From contig JAGI01000002.1 of NCBI GenBank assembly GCA_000526575.1, positions 2,961,501-3,025,500 of the forward strand: a stretch of DNA of 64,000 bases, read 5' to 3'. The position numbers were made by a program, and so were the translations under genes. The notes below the pieces were generated by a model, which was not told the origin of the DNA, searched no databases, and saw only the letters and a list, made by a program, of their open reading frames with translations. This document shows positions 26,007 to 34,494 of the stretch, piece after piece. The DNA is from Clostridium sp. 12(A) (GTDB taxonomy: Bacteria; Bacillota; Clostridia; Lachnospirales; Lachnospiraceae). Every line of letters starts with the position of its first letter. Position 1 is the first letter of the stretch.

Positions 26007-27396
26007 GTTCCTTGCCTCCTGTTATGTATGATTTCCCATAATTTAAAATGCCTTTGGGATCAAGGGCTTCTTTGATCCGGTTCATGACCTCCAGATTTTC
26101 ACTGGAAGTTCCGGAAAGAAAATAAGGACGCTTTGACAGCCCGATTCCATGCTCCCCAGAGGTAAGACCTCCAAGCTCAAAAGCCTTTTCATAGACCAGC
26201 TTCATATTTTCCTTAAGCTCCCTGTTCCACGTATCCTCATCCCGTTCTCCCCGGACCAGGCAAAGATGAATGTTCCCATCTCCGGCATGACCAAAGCAGA
26301 TCATCTGCATGTTTTTCTCCTGCTCCAACTGATTGACATAATCAATGAACTCACTGCTTTTATCAATTGGCACCACAATATCAACCGGTTCCTGTTGGGA
26401 TACCGCCTCCACTGCTTTTACAAGCGCTCCCCTTACCTTCCAGATTCCATCAGAAAGCTCCTTATCCCGTAGAACTATGTAATCCAAAGCTCCCTGTGCC
26501 ATTACAAGCTCTTTCGCCCTATTAGCAGAAGCCTCTACCTCTTCCTCTCTTCCATCAAAGGTAAGAAGGATATAAGAAGCGGCATCCGGCCTTGGATATT
26601 GGATTCCTAAGAATTCCTCCCCAAGAATTATGACCTTTCGTTCCACGAATTCCACTGCCGTAGGATTGACATTTGCCTTTAGAATGGATAGTACATTGCG
26701 AATTCCTAAGGAAAGACTTCCAAATGGAACCAGGACGCTTAGTGAGGTCTCCGGCTTTGGCAATAGCTTTAAGATGCATCTGGTTATAACCGCAAGGGTT
26801 CCTTCGGAGCCAATGATTAAGTTCTTTAAGGACAGTCCGCTGGCATCTTTAACATTCCTGCTCCCTACAGTGAGTACGGTGCCGTCAGCTAAAACCAGCT
26901 CCAGCCCTCTGACATAATCCCTGGTCACACCATATTTTACAGCCCTCATGCCTCCCGCATTGGTACTGATATTCCCCCCTAACGTGGATTCCTTTTCTCC
27001 CGGGTCAGGCGGATAAAAAAATCCTTCTCCTTCCACATAGGCCTGAAAATCCTTTAGAAACACTCCAGGCTCCACCTCAGCAGTAAGAGTATCCTTATCA
27101 AGGGATAGAATCCGGTTCATTCTGGATAGATCAAGAATAATACCACCTTCCATTGGTACCGTAGAACCTACCAGATTGGTGCCAGCGCCTCTTGGAGTCA
27201 CCGGTATTTCATGCTCCCACGCATACTTTAGAATCTGGCTGACTTCTTTTGTTGAGACAGGAAGGACAAGAGCATCCGCCCTGCCCTTTAAACGCCCCAG
27301 ACTGTCGCTTAAAAACCTGGGTTCCAATGGCTCAAATGCAATGCGTGATTCATCTGAAATGATATCAGATAGTTCATCTTTCTCTATGTCCTTCAC
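25990..27396 (-). CDS. FAD-linked 2-hydroxyacid dehydrogenase (GlcD/D-lactate dehydrogenase type)
   Basis: The 468-residue protein has the PCMH FAD-binding domain (PVTPRGAGTNLVGSTVPMEG near 68, GGNISTNAGGMRAVKYG near 140, GSEGTLAVIT near 195) and the FAD oxidase C-terminal domain with the metal-binding FGHAGDGNIHLCL near 368 and SGEHGIGLSKR near 415. The family oxidises D-2-hydroxy acids (glycolate, D-lactate and larger ones) to 2-oxo acids. With an L-specific dehydrogenase and an aminotransferase in the same operon, both stereoisomers of a 2-hydroxy acid could be used. No electron-transfer partner (EtfAB) gene lies beside it. Confidence 0.88.
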   Translation of the reverse strand: MKDIEKDELSDIISDESRIAFEPLEPRFLSDSLGRLKGRADALVLPVSTKEVSQILKYAWEHEIPVTPRGAGTNLVGSTVPMEGGIILDLSRMNRILSLDKDTLTAEVEPGVFLKDFQAYVEGEGFFYPPDPGEKESTLGGNISTNAGGMRAVKYGVTRDYVRGLELVLADGTVLTVGSRNVKDASGLSLKNLIIGSEGTLAVITRCILKLLPKPETSLSVLVPFGSLSLGIRNVLSILKANVNPTAVEFVERKVIILGEEFLGIQYPRPDAASYILLTFDGREEEVEASANRAKELVMAQGALDYIVLRDKELSDGIWKVRGALVKAVEAVSQQEPVDIVVPIDKSSEFIDYVNQLEQEKNMQMICFGHAGDGNIHLCLVRGERDEDTWNRELKENMKLVYEKAFELGGLTSGEHGIGLSKRPYFLSGTSSENLEVMNRIKEALDPKGILNYGKSYITGGKEHAETV

Positions 27397-27412
27397 GGTT
27401 TCCCCATCCTTT

Positions 27413-28357
27413 TTATTTGTTTAATAAATCCTGATCCCAGCCAGCCTTAATGAAATAGCCGCCAAAGGTATCGTTAAATATTTTCTCTGTTTCCTCAGAC
27501 TGGAAGGTCTTAACGACTTTCTCATATACCGCTTTTTTCTCAGGATCAGAAAGATCTTCTGTACGGGCTGCAATCAGATTCCAGTAGTTTTCTTCCCCAA
27601 GGCTGGTATCCTTAAAGATAGCCTCATCCGTCTTTAAGCCGAAATCAAGGGCAAAGTTTCCATTGATAATTCCTGCTGTCACATCTGCTAACGTAGAAGG
27701 AATGGTATTGGCTGCAAGCTCCTGGATTTTTATTTTTACTGTATACTCTTCAATGTCATCCACCGTAGGACTAAAACCGGCATCTTTCTTAATCTTAATA
27801 AGCCCGGCAGATTCAAGCACCTTTAAGGCACGGCCGCCATTTGTCACATCATTTGGAATCGCTACGGTATCTCCATCCTTAATCTCAGATACTGATTTTA
27901 CCTTGCTGGAATAAAGGTTTAAGGGAATGATAAAGGTGTTTCCGATTGGCTCAATTTTATAGCCATTGCTCTCAATTTCATTCTGTAAGAAAATGCGGTG
28001 CTGGAATGCATTTAAGTCTATTTCACCATTTGCCAATGCATTATTAGGGGTTACATAATCGGAGAATTGTACAATGTCCAGATTGATTCCTTCCTTTTTC
28101 AGGGCCTCCTTAGTCGGAGCCCAAAGCTCTTCATAAATGCTACCAACAACTCCAAGCTTAACCGTTACAGGCTCTGCCTTTGTACCGGTTGTCTCAGCCT
28201 GTGAACTTCCCTGGGCAGTGGTCTCTGCCTCTTTGGTCTCTGCAGCGCTGGAATCCTTTGCTGCGGTGGTTTCCGCTTCTTTTGCCCCGCAGGCCGTCAA
28301 AGAAAGAGTCAGTGCTGCTGCAGATAACGTAAGTGTAATCCATTTTTTCAGTTTCAT
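27413..28357 (-). CDS. metQ: MetQ-type substrate-binding lipoprotein
   Basis: The start at 28357 (MKLKKWITLTLSAAALTL) follows GGAGG; the ATG at 28372 overlaps that site. A lipoprotein signal ends in LSLTACG, with Cys about residue 22. A low-complexity linker rich in Thr, Glu, Ala and Ser follows to about residue 65. The rest is the NlpA/MetQ domain (VKLGVVGSIYEELW, DYVTPNNALANGEIDLNAFQ, PNDVTNGGRALKVL). It is anchored outside the membrane and delivers ligand to MetNI. Family ligands are L- or D-methionine and relatives; the surrounding enzymes suggest a hydroxy or D form. Confidence 0.9.
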   Translation of the reverse strand: MKLKKWITLTLSAAALTLSLTACGAKEAETTAAKDSSAAETKEAETTAQGSSQAETTGTKAEPVTVKLGVVGSIYEELWAPTKEALKKEGINLDIVQFSDYVTPNNALANGEIDLNAFQHRIFLQNEIESNGYKIEPIGNTFIIPLNLYSSKVKSVSEIKDGDTVAIPNDVTNGGRALKVLESAGLIKIKKDAGFSPTVDDIEEYTVKIKIQELAANTIPSTLADVTAGIINGNFALDFGLKTDEAIFKDTSLGEENYWNLIAARTEDLSDPEKKAVYEKVVKTFQSEETEKIFNDTFGGYFIKAGWDQDLLNK

Positions 28358-28391
28358 AATAGTTTCCTCCATTGTTTTGTCATTGTTATTG

Positions 28392-29351
28392 TTATAAAGT
28401 CAGTGCCAACTCAAAATTTTCCTTCATGGTCTGACAGGACTTATGAAATTCTTCCAGTTCTTCTTCTGTTAAGTTCAGTTCAATCACCTCTGCCACTCCA
28501 TGGCGGTTTAACAGGGACGGAACGCTTGCATAAACACCAGTTTCTCCATACTGTCCCGTAAGCAGTGTGGACACGGGAAGAACCCTGTTTTCATCACCAA
28601 ATACCGCCCGGACCACCTCTGCTATGGCAGCCCCAATACCAAATTCCGTGGACCCTTTCCCTGCTAAAATGTGCCAGCCACCAGCCTTTCCTTCTGCTGC
28701 AATGGCTTTTAAATCCAGTGACCCGTAACGTTCTGGCTGTTCCTCCATGAGCTGGAACAGAGGCTTTCCTCCAATGGTCACCGCTGACCAAGCCGCCATC
28801 TGACTCTCCCCGTGCTCCCCAAGGGCATAAGCCAGTATGGATTTCTGATCCACTCCTACCGCCTCTGAAATCGCTCTCCTAAGCCTTGCGCTGTCCAGCG
28901 TGGTACTGGTGGAAAAGATTTTCTCTGCCGGATAATCAAGGACCCTCTGAATGTAGTGGGTCACCACATCCGCAGGATTTGAAATATTCAATATGATCCC
29001 GTGAAACCCTGAGGACCGTATGCCTTCCACTACATCTTTGATTATGGCTATGGTCTCCCGCAGAGTATCCATTCTTGTCTGTCCCTTACTCATATCAGGC
29101 AAGGGGCCTGCGGCTACAATAAACAAATCTCCGTCTGCTGCGTCTGTGTAATTACCAGCTCTGACCAAACATCGTTTTTGCAAGTAGACTGTGGAATCAA
29201 ACAAATCCATGGCCTGAGCCCTGGCCTTATTTTCATCCACATCTATGTACACGATTTCTTCACATAGCCCCTGAGAAATCAAGGCGTAGCCCGCATGAGA
29301 ACCAACATGACCGGCACCTGCGATGATGATTTTCCTTTTTTGAAGCTCCAT
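28392..29351 (-). CDS. L-2-hydroxyacid dehydrogenase of the LDH/MDH family
   Basis: The NAD loop is IIAGAGHVGSHAGYAL, the hinge ISNPADVVTHY, the Arg-bearing helix TTLDSARLRRAI and the catalytic His ALGEHGESQMAAW. At the substrate loop it reads AAGPLPDMSKGQTRMD: two residues longer than in lactate dehydrogenase and lacking the Gln that recognises the lactate methyl group. Loops like this occur in L-2-hydroxyisocaproate dehydrogenases, which take large side chains. The setting between metI and metQ points to a methionine-like side chain; this is inference. Length (319) is normal. Confidence 0.85.
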   Translation of the reverse strand: MELQKRKIIIAGAGHVGSHAGYALISQGLCEEIVYIDVDENKARAQAMDLFDSTVYLQKRCLVRAGNYTDAADGDLFIVAAGPLPDMSKGQTRMDTLRETIAIIKDVVEGIRSSGFHGIILNISNPADVVTHYIQRVLDYPAEKIFSTSTTLDSARLRRAISEAVGVDQKSILAYALGEHGESQMAAWSAVTIGGKPLFQLMEEQPERYGSLDLKAIAAEGKAGGWHILAGKGSTEFGIGAAIAEVVRAVFGDENRVLPVSTLLTGQYGETGVYASVPSLLNRHGVAEVIELNLTEEELEEFHKSCQTMKENFELALTL

Positions 29352-29374
29352 GTTCTACCTCCTTATATAGACCC

Positions 29375-30055
29375 CTAATGGGTATTCTTTTTTACAACCC
29401 GGTTACCAATGATCTGAATAACACTTACCATGAGTACCAGGACCAAAACGGTCACATACGTCACGTCCGTCTGATTCCTGTCATGGCCATATCGTATGGC
29501 ATAATCTCCAAGACCCCCGGCTCCCACGACTCCCGCCATGGCTGTAAGACCAAGAAGGCTGATGGCTGTTATGGTAGTTCCTCTGGCGATTCCTGCAATG
29601 CTTTCCCTTAAATACACACTGAAAATGATTTCCATAGGACTTTTCCCCATGGAAAGGGCTGCTTCTATGAGCCCATGATCAATTTCTGCCAGTGCGCTTT
29701 CAATCTGTCTTGCAAAAAATGGTACCGTTCCAAACACTAAAGGAACGATAGCTCCCTCAACCCCAATAGCCGTCCCCATAATAAATCGGGAAACCGGCAT
29801 AACTCCAGTTAACAGGATGATAAATGGAATGGAACGGAAGAAATTAATCACCTTATCAAGTACCTGATGAATTCCTTTATGAGCCAGTATTCCACCTGGT
29901 CTTGTCACGGTAATGGTCACACCAAATACCATGCCTAAGACAAAGGAAATGGAGCCAGACCAGAGCGCCATAATAAGGGTATCTCCAATGGCCTGATAAA
30001 AGGTGGGAAGCTTTCCCATCACATTGGGTATGAAACTATGTAGTATATCCTGCAT
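29375..30055 (-). CDS. metI: MetI-type ABC permease
   Basis: The 226-residue membrane protein has five to six hydrophobic segments and the permease EAA loop (EAALSMGKSPMEIIFSVYLR near 130). It pairs with MetN and MetQ. Its first 20 bases overlap the end of metN, so the two are translationally coupled. Confidence 0.92.
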   Translation of the reverse strand: MQDILHSFIPNVMGKLPTFYQAIGDTLIMALWSGSISFVLGMVFGVTITVTRPGGILAHKGIHQVLDKVINFFRSIPFIILLTGVMPVSRFIMGTAIGVEGAIVPLVFGTVPFFARQIESALAEIDHGLIEAALSMGKSPMEIIFSVYLRESIAGIARGTTITAISLLGLTAMAGVVGAGGLGDYAIRYGHDRNQTDVTYVTVLVLVLMVSVIQIIGNRVVKKNTH

Positions 30056-31082
30056 CCTTAATCACCTCCACTCCTACATTTTTCTCAGCCAGATAATTCA
30101 TTGCCAAAGTAATCTGCTCCCGCTCTCCGCTCATAATAGCTACGGTTCCTCCAATGGGAGCATCCTGAACAATCTCTATATCGGAAAATATGATATTAAG
30201 GTCAATGTCAAAGGCTCTGGAAACCGTTGAAATTAAAGGCTCTGAAACATTCTTTTCTACATAAGAGAGACGGACGATCATCTCTCCCGGTTTTAATCTG
30301 GTCACGGGTGAGTCTTCCGCCAGAAGACCTTCGATCTTCTGAAGATTAGAGGTGGTACGGATAAAGTCCCTGGTAACCGGTTCCTTGGGATTGGCAAAAA
30401 TGGAAAATACCTCTCCCTCCTCCACAACCTTTCCTCTCTCCATAACTGCCACCCGTCCGCAGATTTCCTTAATGACAGCCATCTCATGGGTAATGACAAC
30501 AACGGTAATGCCCAGCTGCTTATTTACCTTTTTTAAGAGCTGTAGAATCGCTTTCGTCGTCTGAGGATCCAATGCACTTGTGGCCTCGTCACACAAAAGA
30601 ACCTTAGGGTCATTGGCCAATGCCCTTGCAATGGCTACCCTTTGCTTTTGTCCGCCGGAAAGCTGGTTTGGATAAGCATTTTCCTTATCCTCGATATCAA
30701 CAAGACGCAAAAGCTCCCGAACCTTCTTCTCTTTTTCCTCTCGGCTGAGACTGCTTCCCTTAAGAGGAAACGCCACATTTCCAAACACCGTTCTGGATGG
30801 CATTAAGTTAAAATGCTGAAAAATCATTCCGATTCCTTTTCTGGCAGTACGAAGCTCTTTGGCAGACAGAGCGGTAAGCTCCTTGGAATCCACGGTTACC
30901 TTGCCCCTTGTGGGCACCTCTAATAAATTAATGCACCGTACCAGAGTGGATTTTCCAGCTCCTGAAAAACCGATGATTCCAAATATTTCTCCTTTATCAA
31001 TGGATAAAGATACATCTGAAATCGCATGGACCTGCCCCTCTCCGGTTCCAAAGACCTTAGAGATATTCTCAAGTTCAATCAT
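30036..31082 (-). CDS. metN: MetN-type ABC ATPase with NIL domain
   Basis: Walker [16 protein letters not shown] near 37, Q-loop IFQHFNL near 88, signature [16 protein letters not shown] near 140 and Walker [14 protein letters not shown] near 163 are all intact. From about residue 260 a NIL domain follows ([27 protein letters not shown]), which binds methionine and inhibits transport when cell methionine is high. It is the first structural gene after the Met/Cys-rich leader peptide and hairpin, with GGGAGG as ribosome site. Confidence 0.94.
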   Translation of the reverse strand: MIELENISKVFGTGEGQVHAISDVSLSIDKGEIFGIIGFSGAGKSTLVRCINLLEVPTRGKVTVDSKELTALSAKELRTARKGIGMIFQHFNLMPSRTVFGNVAFPLKGSSLSREEKEKKVRELLRLVDIEDKENAYPNQLSGGQKQRVAIARALANDPKVLLCDEATSALDPQTTKAILQLLKKVNKQLGITVVVITHEMAVIKEICGRVAVMERGKVVEEGEVFSIFANPKEPVTRDFIRTTSNLQKIEGLLAEDSPVTRLKPGEMIVRLSYVEKNVSEPLISTVSRAFDIDLNIIFSDIEIVQDAPIGGTVAIMSGEREQITLAMNYLAEKNVGVEVIKDAGYTT

Positions 31083-31102
31083 ATAATTCCTCCCTTATAT
31101 AG

Positions 31103-31134
31103 AAAAAAACAGGCTCCCTAAGGCTCCCGTTTTT
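31103..31134 (-). terminator. Attenuator terminator before metN
   Basis: On the minus strand AAAAACGGGAGCC pairs with GGGAGCCTGTTTTT through AAAAAC/GTTTTT, one G-U, GG/CC, a tandem G-A pair and CC/GG, closing on a 4-base loop and followed by seven T. It lies between the leader ORF and metN. The 5' arm and loop can instead pair with the last codons of the leader ORF, as expected for an attenuator. Confidence 0.75.
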
Positions 31135-31170
31135 GGTAAGTGGTAAAAAGATGCTATGAGTATGCATTCC

Positions 31171-31290
31171 TTACTTGCCTGGATGGGAGTACAAAAAATA
31201 GAGATGAGCGCAGCACATCAGAGACATGGCCATAGTCATGTTTCCTGCTCTTTGGGATATACAACACGCTGCATGCATCATTCTATTCAT
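31171..31290 (-). CDS. Met/Cys-rich leader peptide of the metNI operon
   Basis: A 39-codon frame starts at an ATG at 31290, 5 bases after GGGAG, and ends at TAA 31171-31173. It holds 7 Met (codons 1, 4, 5, 18, 20, 22, 25) and 4 Cys (9, 10, 26, 27), with the run MTMAMSLMCC at 18-27. Chance enrichment to this degree in 39 codons is unlikely. It lies between a consensus promoter and a terminator-like hairpin ahead of metN. Codons 34-38 carry CTCCCATCCAGGC, which can pair with GCCTTAGGGAG of the hairpin (5 plus 4 pairs around a small loop). Stalling at Met or Cys codons would free this segment and open the operon; finishing translation would cover it. The peptide itself probably has no function. 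Confidence 0.75.
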   Translation of the reverse strand: MNRMMHAACCISQRAGNMTMAMSLMCCAHLYFLYSHPGK

Positions 31291-31333
31291 AGGGTCTCCC
31301 GTCTATACTTATTAACATACTGGTTTTGTTGGT

Positions 31334-31362
31334 ATAATAGCACCATGCCACTTTCTTGTCAA
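31334..31362 (-). promoter_or_regulatory. Promoter of the leader-metNI operon
   Basis: TTGACA (31357-31362) and TATTAT (31334-31339) on the minus strand are spaced exactly 17 bases. Transcription would start near 31327, giving a leader of about 245 bases before metN. Confidence 0.85.
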
Positions 31363-31410
31363 CAAGGAATTTATAAATATTCATTTGCTGTATAATAATT
31401 TCGTATAAAA

Positions 31411-31450
31411 AAACGCGCAGGACACAGGTAATCCTGTGATCTGCACGTTT
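31411..31450 (-). terminator. Terminator after cheX
   Basis: Outer arms AAACGCGCAG/CTGCACGTTT (one mismatch) enclose an inner perfect hairpin ACAGG-TAAT-CCTGT. It lies 63 bases after cheX and also separates it from the metN promoter. Between it and cheX are three head-to-tail copies of GTTTAAT. Confidence 0.8.
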
Positions 31451-31512
31451 CATATATTTACTATGTTTGATACGTTTGATGTTTAATGTTTAATGTTTAA
31501 TATGCTTGATTA

Positions 31513-31974
31513 TTATCCATTAATTGCAATATTTGCCTCAAATGGAATGCCATTCGCAGAGAGTTTTACGCAAAGCACCTGATTGGAGCTCATCTTTATA
31601 GATACGTTAGTTCCGTAAAGCAGGGTTGGCGTGGAGATATCTACAGTAATTCCAATCTCTGAAAAGAAGGTTGCAGCATTGGCGGTCAGCATGTTGGCAA
31701 GCTCTGAAACAGCACTTTGTGCCATCTCATCAAACTCCTCCACCGGCATTCCCATCATCATGGTAGAAGCAATTTTTTTTGCATCCTCTAAGCCAAGGCA
31801 ATACACAACATTTCCTTTGACCTCTCCCACAATACCAACGGTCATAATTACGCCTGTACTGATTAAGTTGTCATCCTTTAAGCTGATGCCTTCTTTTTTT
31901 ATATCATCAAATCCAAGCTGAGGCATCACGGAAAAGAATGCCTGGATAAAAGGATTCATGTATTTTACATCCAA
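31513..31974 (-). CDS. cheX: CheX-type CheY-P phosphatase domain protein
   Basis: The 153-residue single-domain protein has the CheX/CheC active-site pattern SAVSELANMLTANA near 87-100, with Glu and Asn three residues apart, and the typical beta strands after it. CheX removes phosphate from CheY-P in chemotaxis. Its start overlaps the end of the receiver-CheX gene by 10 bases, so the two are coupled and probably act together. No other chemotaxis genes are near. Confidence 0.8.
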   Translation of the reverse strand: MDVKYMNPFIQAFFSVMPQLGFDDIKKEGISLKDDNLISTGVIMTVGIVGEVKGNVVYCLGLEDAKKIASTMMMGMPVEEFDEMAQSAVSELANMLTANAATFFSEIGITVDISTPTLLYGTNVSIKMSSNQVLCVKLSANGIPFEANIAING

Positions 31975-32828
31975 TGATCGTCACCCCTTTGAAATCCGAC
32001 GTTAAGGAGAATTTCTCCATATTCTGATTCACCAATTACAGAAGTTGTATAGAAACCAGGTGCTGTGATGCAGACACTTTCTCCATGCATGATGGTAGGA
32101 GGAGCAACACGCAGACCAAAGGCCTTATTCATACGGTTGATTACGGAGCATGCATTTCCTGAAATGATATTGGCAAGCTCGCCAATCACTGCTATCACTT
32201 CTTCGTTTGTATTGTTTTCTTTTTTCATGATTGCTGCTGTCAGCTGACTGGCAGTCTTCATGCTTAAATCAATAAGCATTCTTCCGGAGAACTTTCCGAT
32301 GATACCGATAATGATGGTAAGGCCCTTGGACTCGAATTCCTTTTCACAGGGATATTCCGTCTGATATGTAATCAGGGATTTAGCCATCTTATTAATTCCA
32401 TCTAAAAGGGATTCCTTAAAGATTTCCATATTTTTATCAGACAACTCCTCATACAGCTCATCCGATTCCATTACACGGCTGATTGCTGTCATTAGGCTGT
32501 CCTCGTCAATTGGCTTCTGAACATAAGCCGATACCTTGTTGTCCTTAGCTGCCTTCACGATTTCATCATCCATCATGGAGCTTACAACGATTACCTTAAT
32601 ATCTTTGTTAATCTCATGGATTGCCCTCGTACACTCCAGCCCGTCCGTTCCCGGCAATGTCATATCCATGGTTACAAGCTGGGGCATCTTATCTTTTACC
32701 ACTTCCTTAACTGCATCCAGTGTGCCGGCTTCTCCGACCACCTCAAGTCCGTGTCTTTCAAGAATTCCCCTGATGTAAGCAATTGAAAATGGGGAATCAT
32801 CCACTATAACTACTTTTGTACCTTCCAT
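31965..32828 (-). CDS. Receiver domain fused to CheX-like domain
   Basis: Residues 1-125 form a CheY-type receiver: VVIVDDSPFS with the acidic pair, the phosphorylated Asp in LVTMDMTLPGTDG near 55, VVSSM and the Lys in YVQKPID near 107. Residues 140-287 are a CheX-like domain with VIGELANIISGNA near 215, again the E-x-x-N pattern. A receiver joined to a phosphatase-like domain could be a self-regulating signal sink or a two-input switch. It comes first in the two-gene operon. Confidence 0.82.
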   Translation of the reverse strand: MEGTKVVIVDDSPFSIAYIRGILERHGLEVVGEAGTLDAVKEVVKDKMPQLVTMDMTLPGTDGLECTRAIHEINKDIKVIVVSSMMDDEIVKAAKDNKVSAYVQKPIDEDSLMTAISRVMESDELYEELSDKNMEIFKESLLDGINKMAKSLITYQTEYPCEKEFESKGLTIIIGIIGKFSGRMLIDLSMKTASQLTAAIMKKENNTNEEVIAVIGELANIISGNACSVINRMNKAFGLRVAPPTIMHGESVCITAPGFYTTSVIGESEYGEILLNVGFQRGDDHWM

Positions 32829-32881
32829 AAAAGTATAAACCCTCCTGCTTGAATAATTAGTAACATTTAATTCTTGCCTTA

Positions 32882-32910
32882 AAGATACCAGTTATTCTAT
32901 ATTTTGTCAA
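32882..32910 (-). promoter_or_regulatory. Promoter of the receiver-CheX operon
   Basis: TTGACA (32905-32910) and TATCTT (32882-32887) on the minus strand are spaced 17 bases. The start would be about 45 bases upstream of the coding start. Confidence 0.75.
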
Positions 32911-33155
32911 AGCTTTTTCTTTTTCGACAAACTGTTTTTTAGGGCTTTTTCTAGCATGATTTTAGCTTTAGAATCTGCCGCTATAATGGCTGTTTTAAAA
33001 GGAAATAAATTATATTGGAAAATTCTGATTTTAACTTTTTTATATAGGTACTTAGGGATTGTTTTATATAAAAAACAAGATGCAGGGGAAGTGGATTATA
33101 ATGGATTCAAATATTTGAATAAAAATCAATCATTTTGCTAGAAATAAACTTCTCT
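32911..33155. other. Intergenic region
   Basis: A 61-codon rightward frame (32956-33141) lacks a ribosome site and resembles nothing known, so it is not called. Nothing else is seen. Confidence 0.4.
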
Positions 33156-33398
33156 TTATTCGTACTTAATACAATAAAGAACTGCTGTATTTGTTGGTCT
33201 TACAGTATATCTTACTTCTGAATATGTAGCTGTTTTTGTAGTGATAGATACGTCCTGAACCGATTCATAAAGTTTTTTATCAGTAGAGTTTATTACCTTA
33301 TCTACATTACTTGGAAATCCATTATAAGTGGTGCTATTGTCAAATCGGGAAATTAAATGTGTATTACCACCAGAAACATAAGATGAGACAAGAATCTT
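33156..33398 (-). pseudogene. C-terminal fragment of an unrecognised protein
   Basis: A frame of 80 codons without a start codon or ribosome site ends at 33156-33158 (TAA). It reads VSSYVSGGNTHLISRFDNST near its beginning and ends RPTNTAVLYCIKYE. A stop lies just upstream in frame. The Ser/Thr-rich beta pattern and position beside tail-like genes suggest a remnant of a phage tail or surface protein, but no family is recognised. Confidence 0.5.
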
Positions 33399-33473
33399 TA
33401 CACATTACATTATATCTCACTTTCATTATATTCTAGTTATTATTATCATGCATCGCGAAGCAGCCTTTATGGT

Positions 33474-33908
33474 CTACTTCTTTGTGTATTCGATTACTAC
33501 ATAAGCTGTACTACCAGAGTAATCTCCCTTATTGTTTAAGTAAGAATAGTATATTTCTCCTGTTGCCATACCATAGTACATATTTATTGCAGCGTACATT
33601 CCCTCAGGACGATTAATAGAGGCAGATAATGTTACCTGAAATAAATTATTTTTATCTACCATATTTCCGTACAAATTAATAACCTTATCAATTTCAAGGT
33701 CACAGACATTTGCAAATGTACATTTATTGTTATTTTCTATAGCAAGCTTTCCGGTAATCACCTTTCTATAAATAGGCTTACCATCTACCCAGGTGCCAAT
33801 TACTGTCTCGTCAAAGGAATAAAAATCTTTAGATTCTTCATAACCTTTGTGTGCACAACACCCGTAATACTGATTATTGATTACAGTGCAACATTTTGTT
33901 TCTTCCAT
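33474..33908 (-). CDS. Phage tail-type beta protein (paralogue 1 of 3)
   Basis: The 144-residue protein has the core IGTWVDGKPIYRKVITG near residues 37-53, common in C-terminal domains of phage tail and appendage proteins, and ends GSTAYVVIEYTKK. The N-terminus is Cys-rich (KCCTVINNQYYGCC). Two paralogues lie at 38433-38840 and 38885-39334. No signal peptide or membrane segment is seen. The exact function is unknown; a role in receptor contact is inferred from the domain. Confidence 0.65.
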   Translation of the reverse strand: MEETKCCTVINNQYYGCCAHKGYEESKDFYSFDETVIGTWVDGKPIYRKVITGKLAIENNNKCTFANVCDLEIDKVINLYGNMVDKNNLFQVTLSASINRPEGMYAAINMYYGMATGEIYYSYLNNKGDYSGSTAYVVIEYTKK

Positions 33909-34110
33909 AAATAGGTCCTCACTTTCATTTACATACTAAATGGTATTTATCGAAATTTAACTAATGTGGTATGTTACTATTGTAAATGAGTTATATAGTC
34001 ATTAACAGGACACGAATTGGACATAAAATATATGACCTAAGTACTGTAAAAGAAGTAACCAAGCCTAACTATTTATAAAAAAAGAAGCGGAGTTAACCGC
34101 CTCTTTAAAA

Positions 34111-34299
34111 TTATTCCCTACCACCCGGAGAATTTTCGTCTCCTTCGTACTGAATGTGTAGATTATTTATTTGATTTTGTACCTCTGCTATTCGAACCTT
34201 TAAAGAGTTTATTTGCTGTTCTTTTAGCCCGAATTCAGCTACGATTAACTGAGCTTTTAAATCAGATAGTTGATCTTTTAATTTTGCTAGCTCTTCCAT
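34111..34299 (-). CDS. Small coiled-coil protein
   Basis: The 62-residue protein is one heptad-rich helix (LAKLKDQLSDLKAQL, then INSLKVRIAEVQNQI) with an acidic tail. GGGAG lies 10 bases upstream of the ATG. It resembles no known family; neighbours are phage-like. Confidence 0.55.
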   Translation of the reverse strand: MEELAKLKDQLSDLKAQLIVAEFGLKEQQINSLKVRIAEVQNQINNLHIQYEGDENSPGGRE

Positions 34300-34494
34300 G
34301 ATATTTTATCTCCCTAGTTTATTTAAAGTTACGTATATATTATGATAGGTTTTGTATATAAAGTAAACTAATTAATGATAATTAAAATTCTTCAAATAAT
34401 AGTTGATCTACTTCACTTATATAACTATATGTATCCCATTAACTAGATGCATTTTGGTTTTTTCCCATTTGAGCCGTTCGTAACTGACATATAC

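Noticed and set aside
31083-31330. SAM (S-box) riboswitch or T-box ahead of metN
   Set aside because: I could not find the S-box core or a T-box sequence on the minus strand; the leader ORF and hairpin explain the region better.
31480-31502. CRISPR-like short repeats
   Set aside because: Only three head-to-tail copies of a 7-base unit without spacers.
32956-33141. Rightward 61-codon frame
   Set aside because: No ribosome binding site, no recognisable features, and low-complexity AT-rich sequence.
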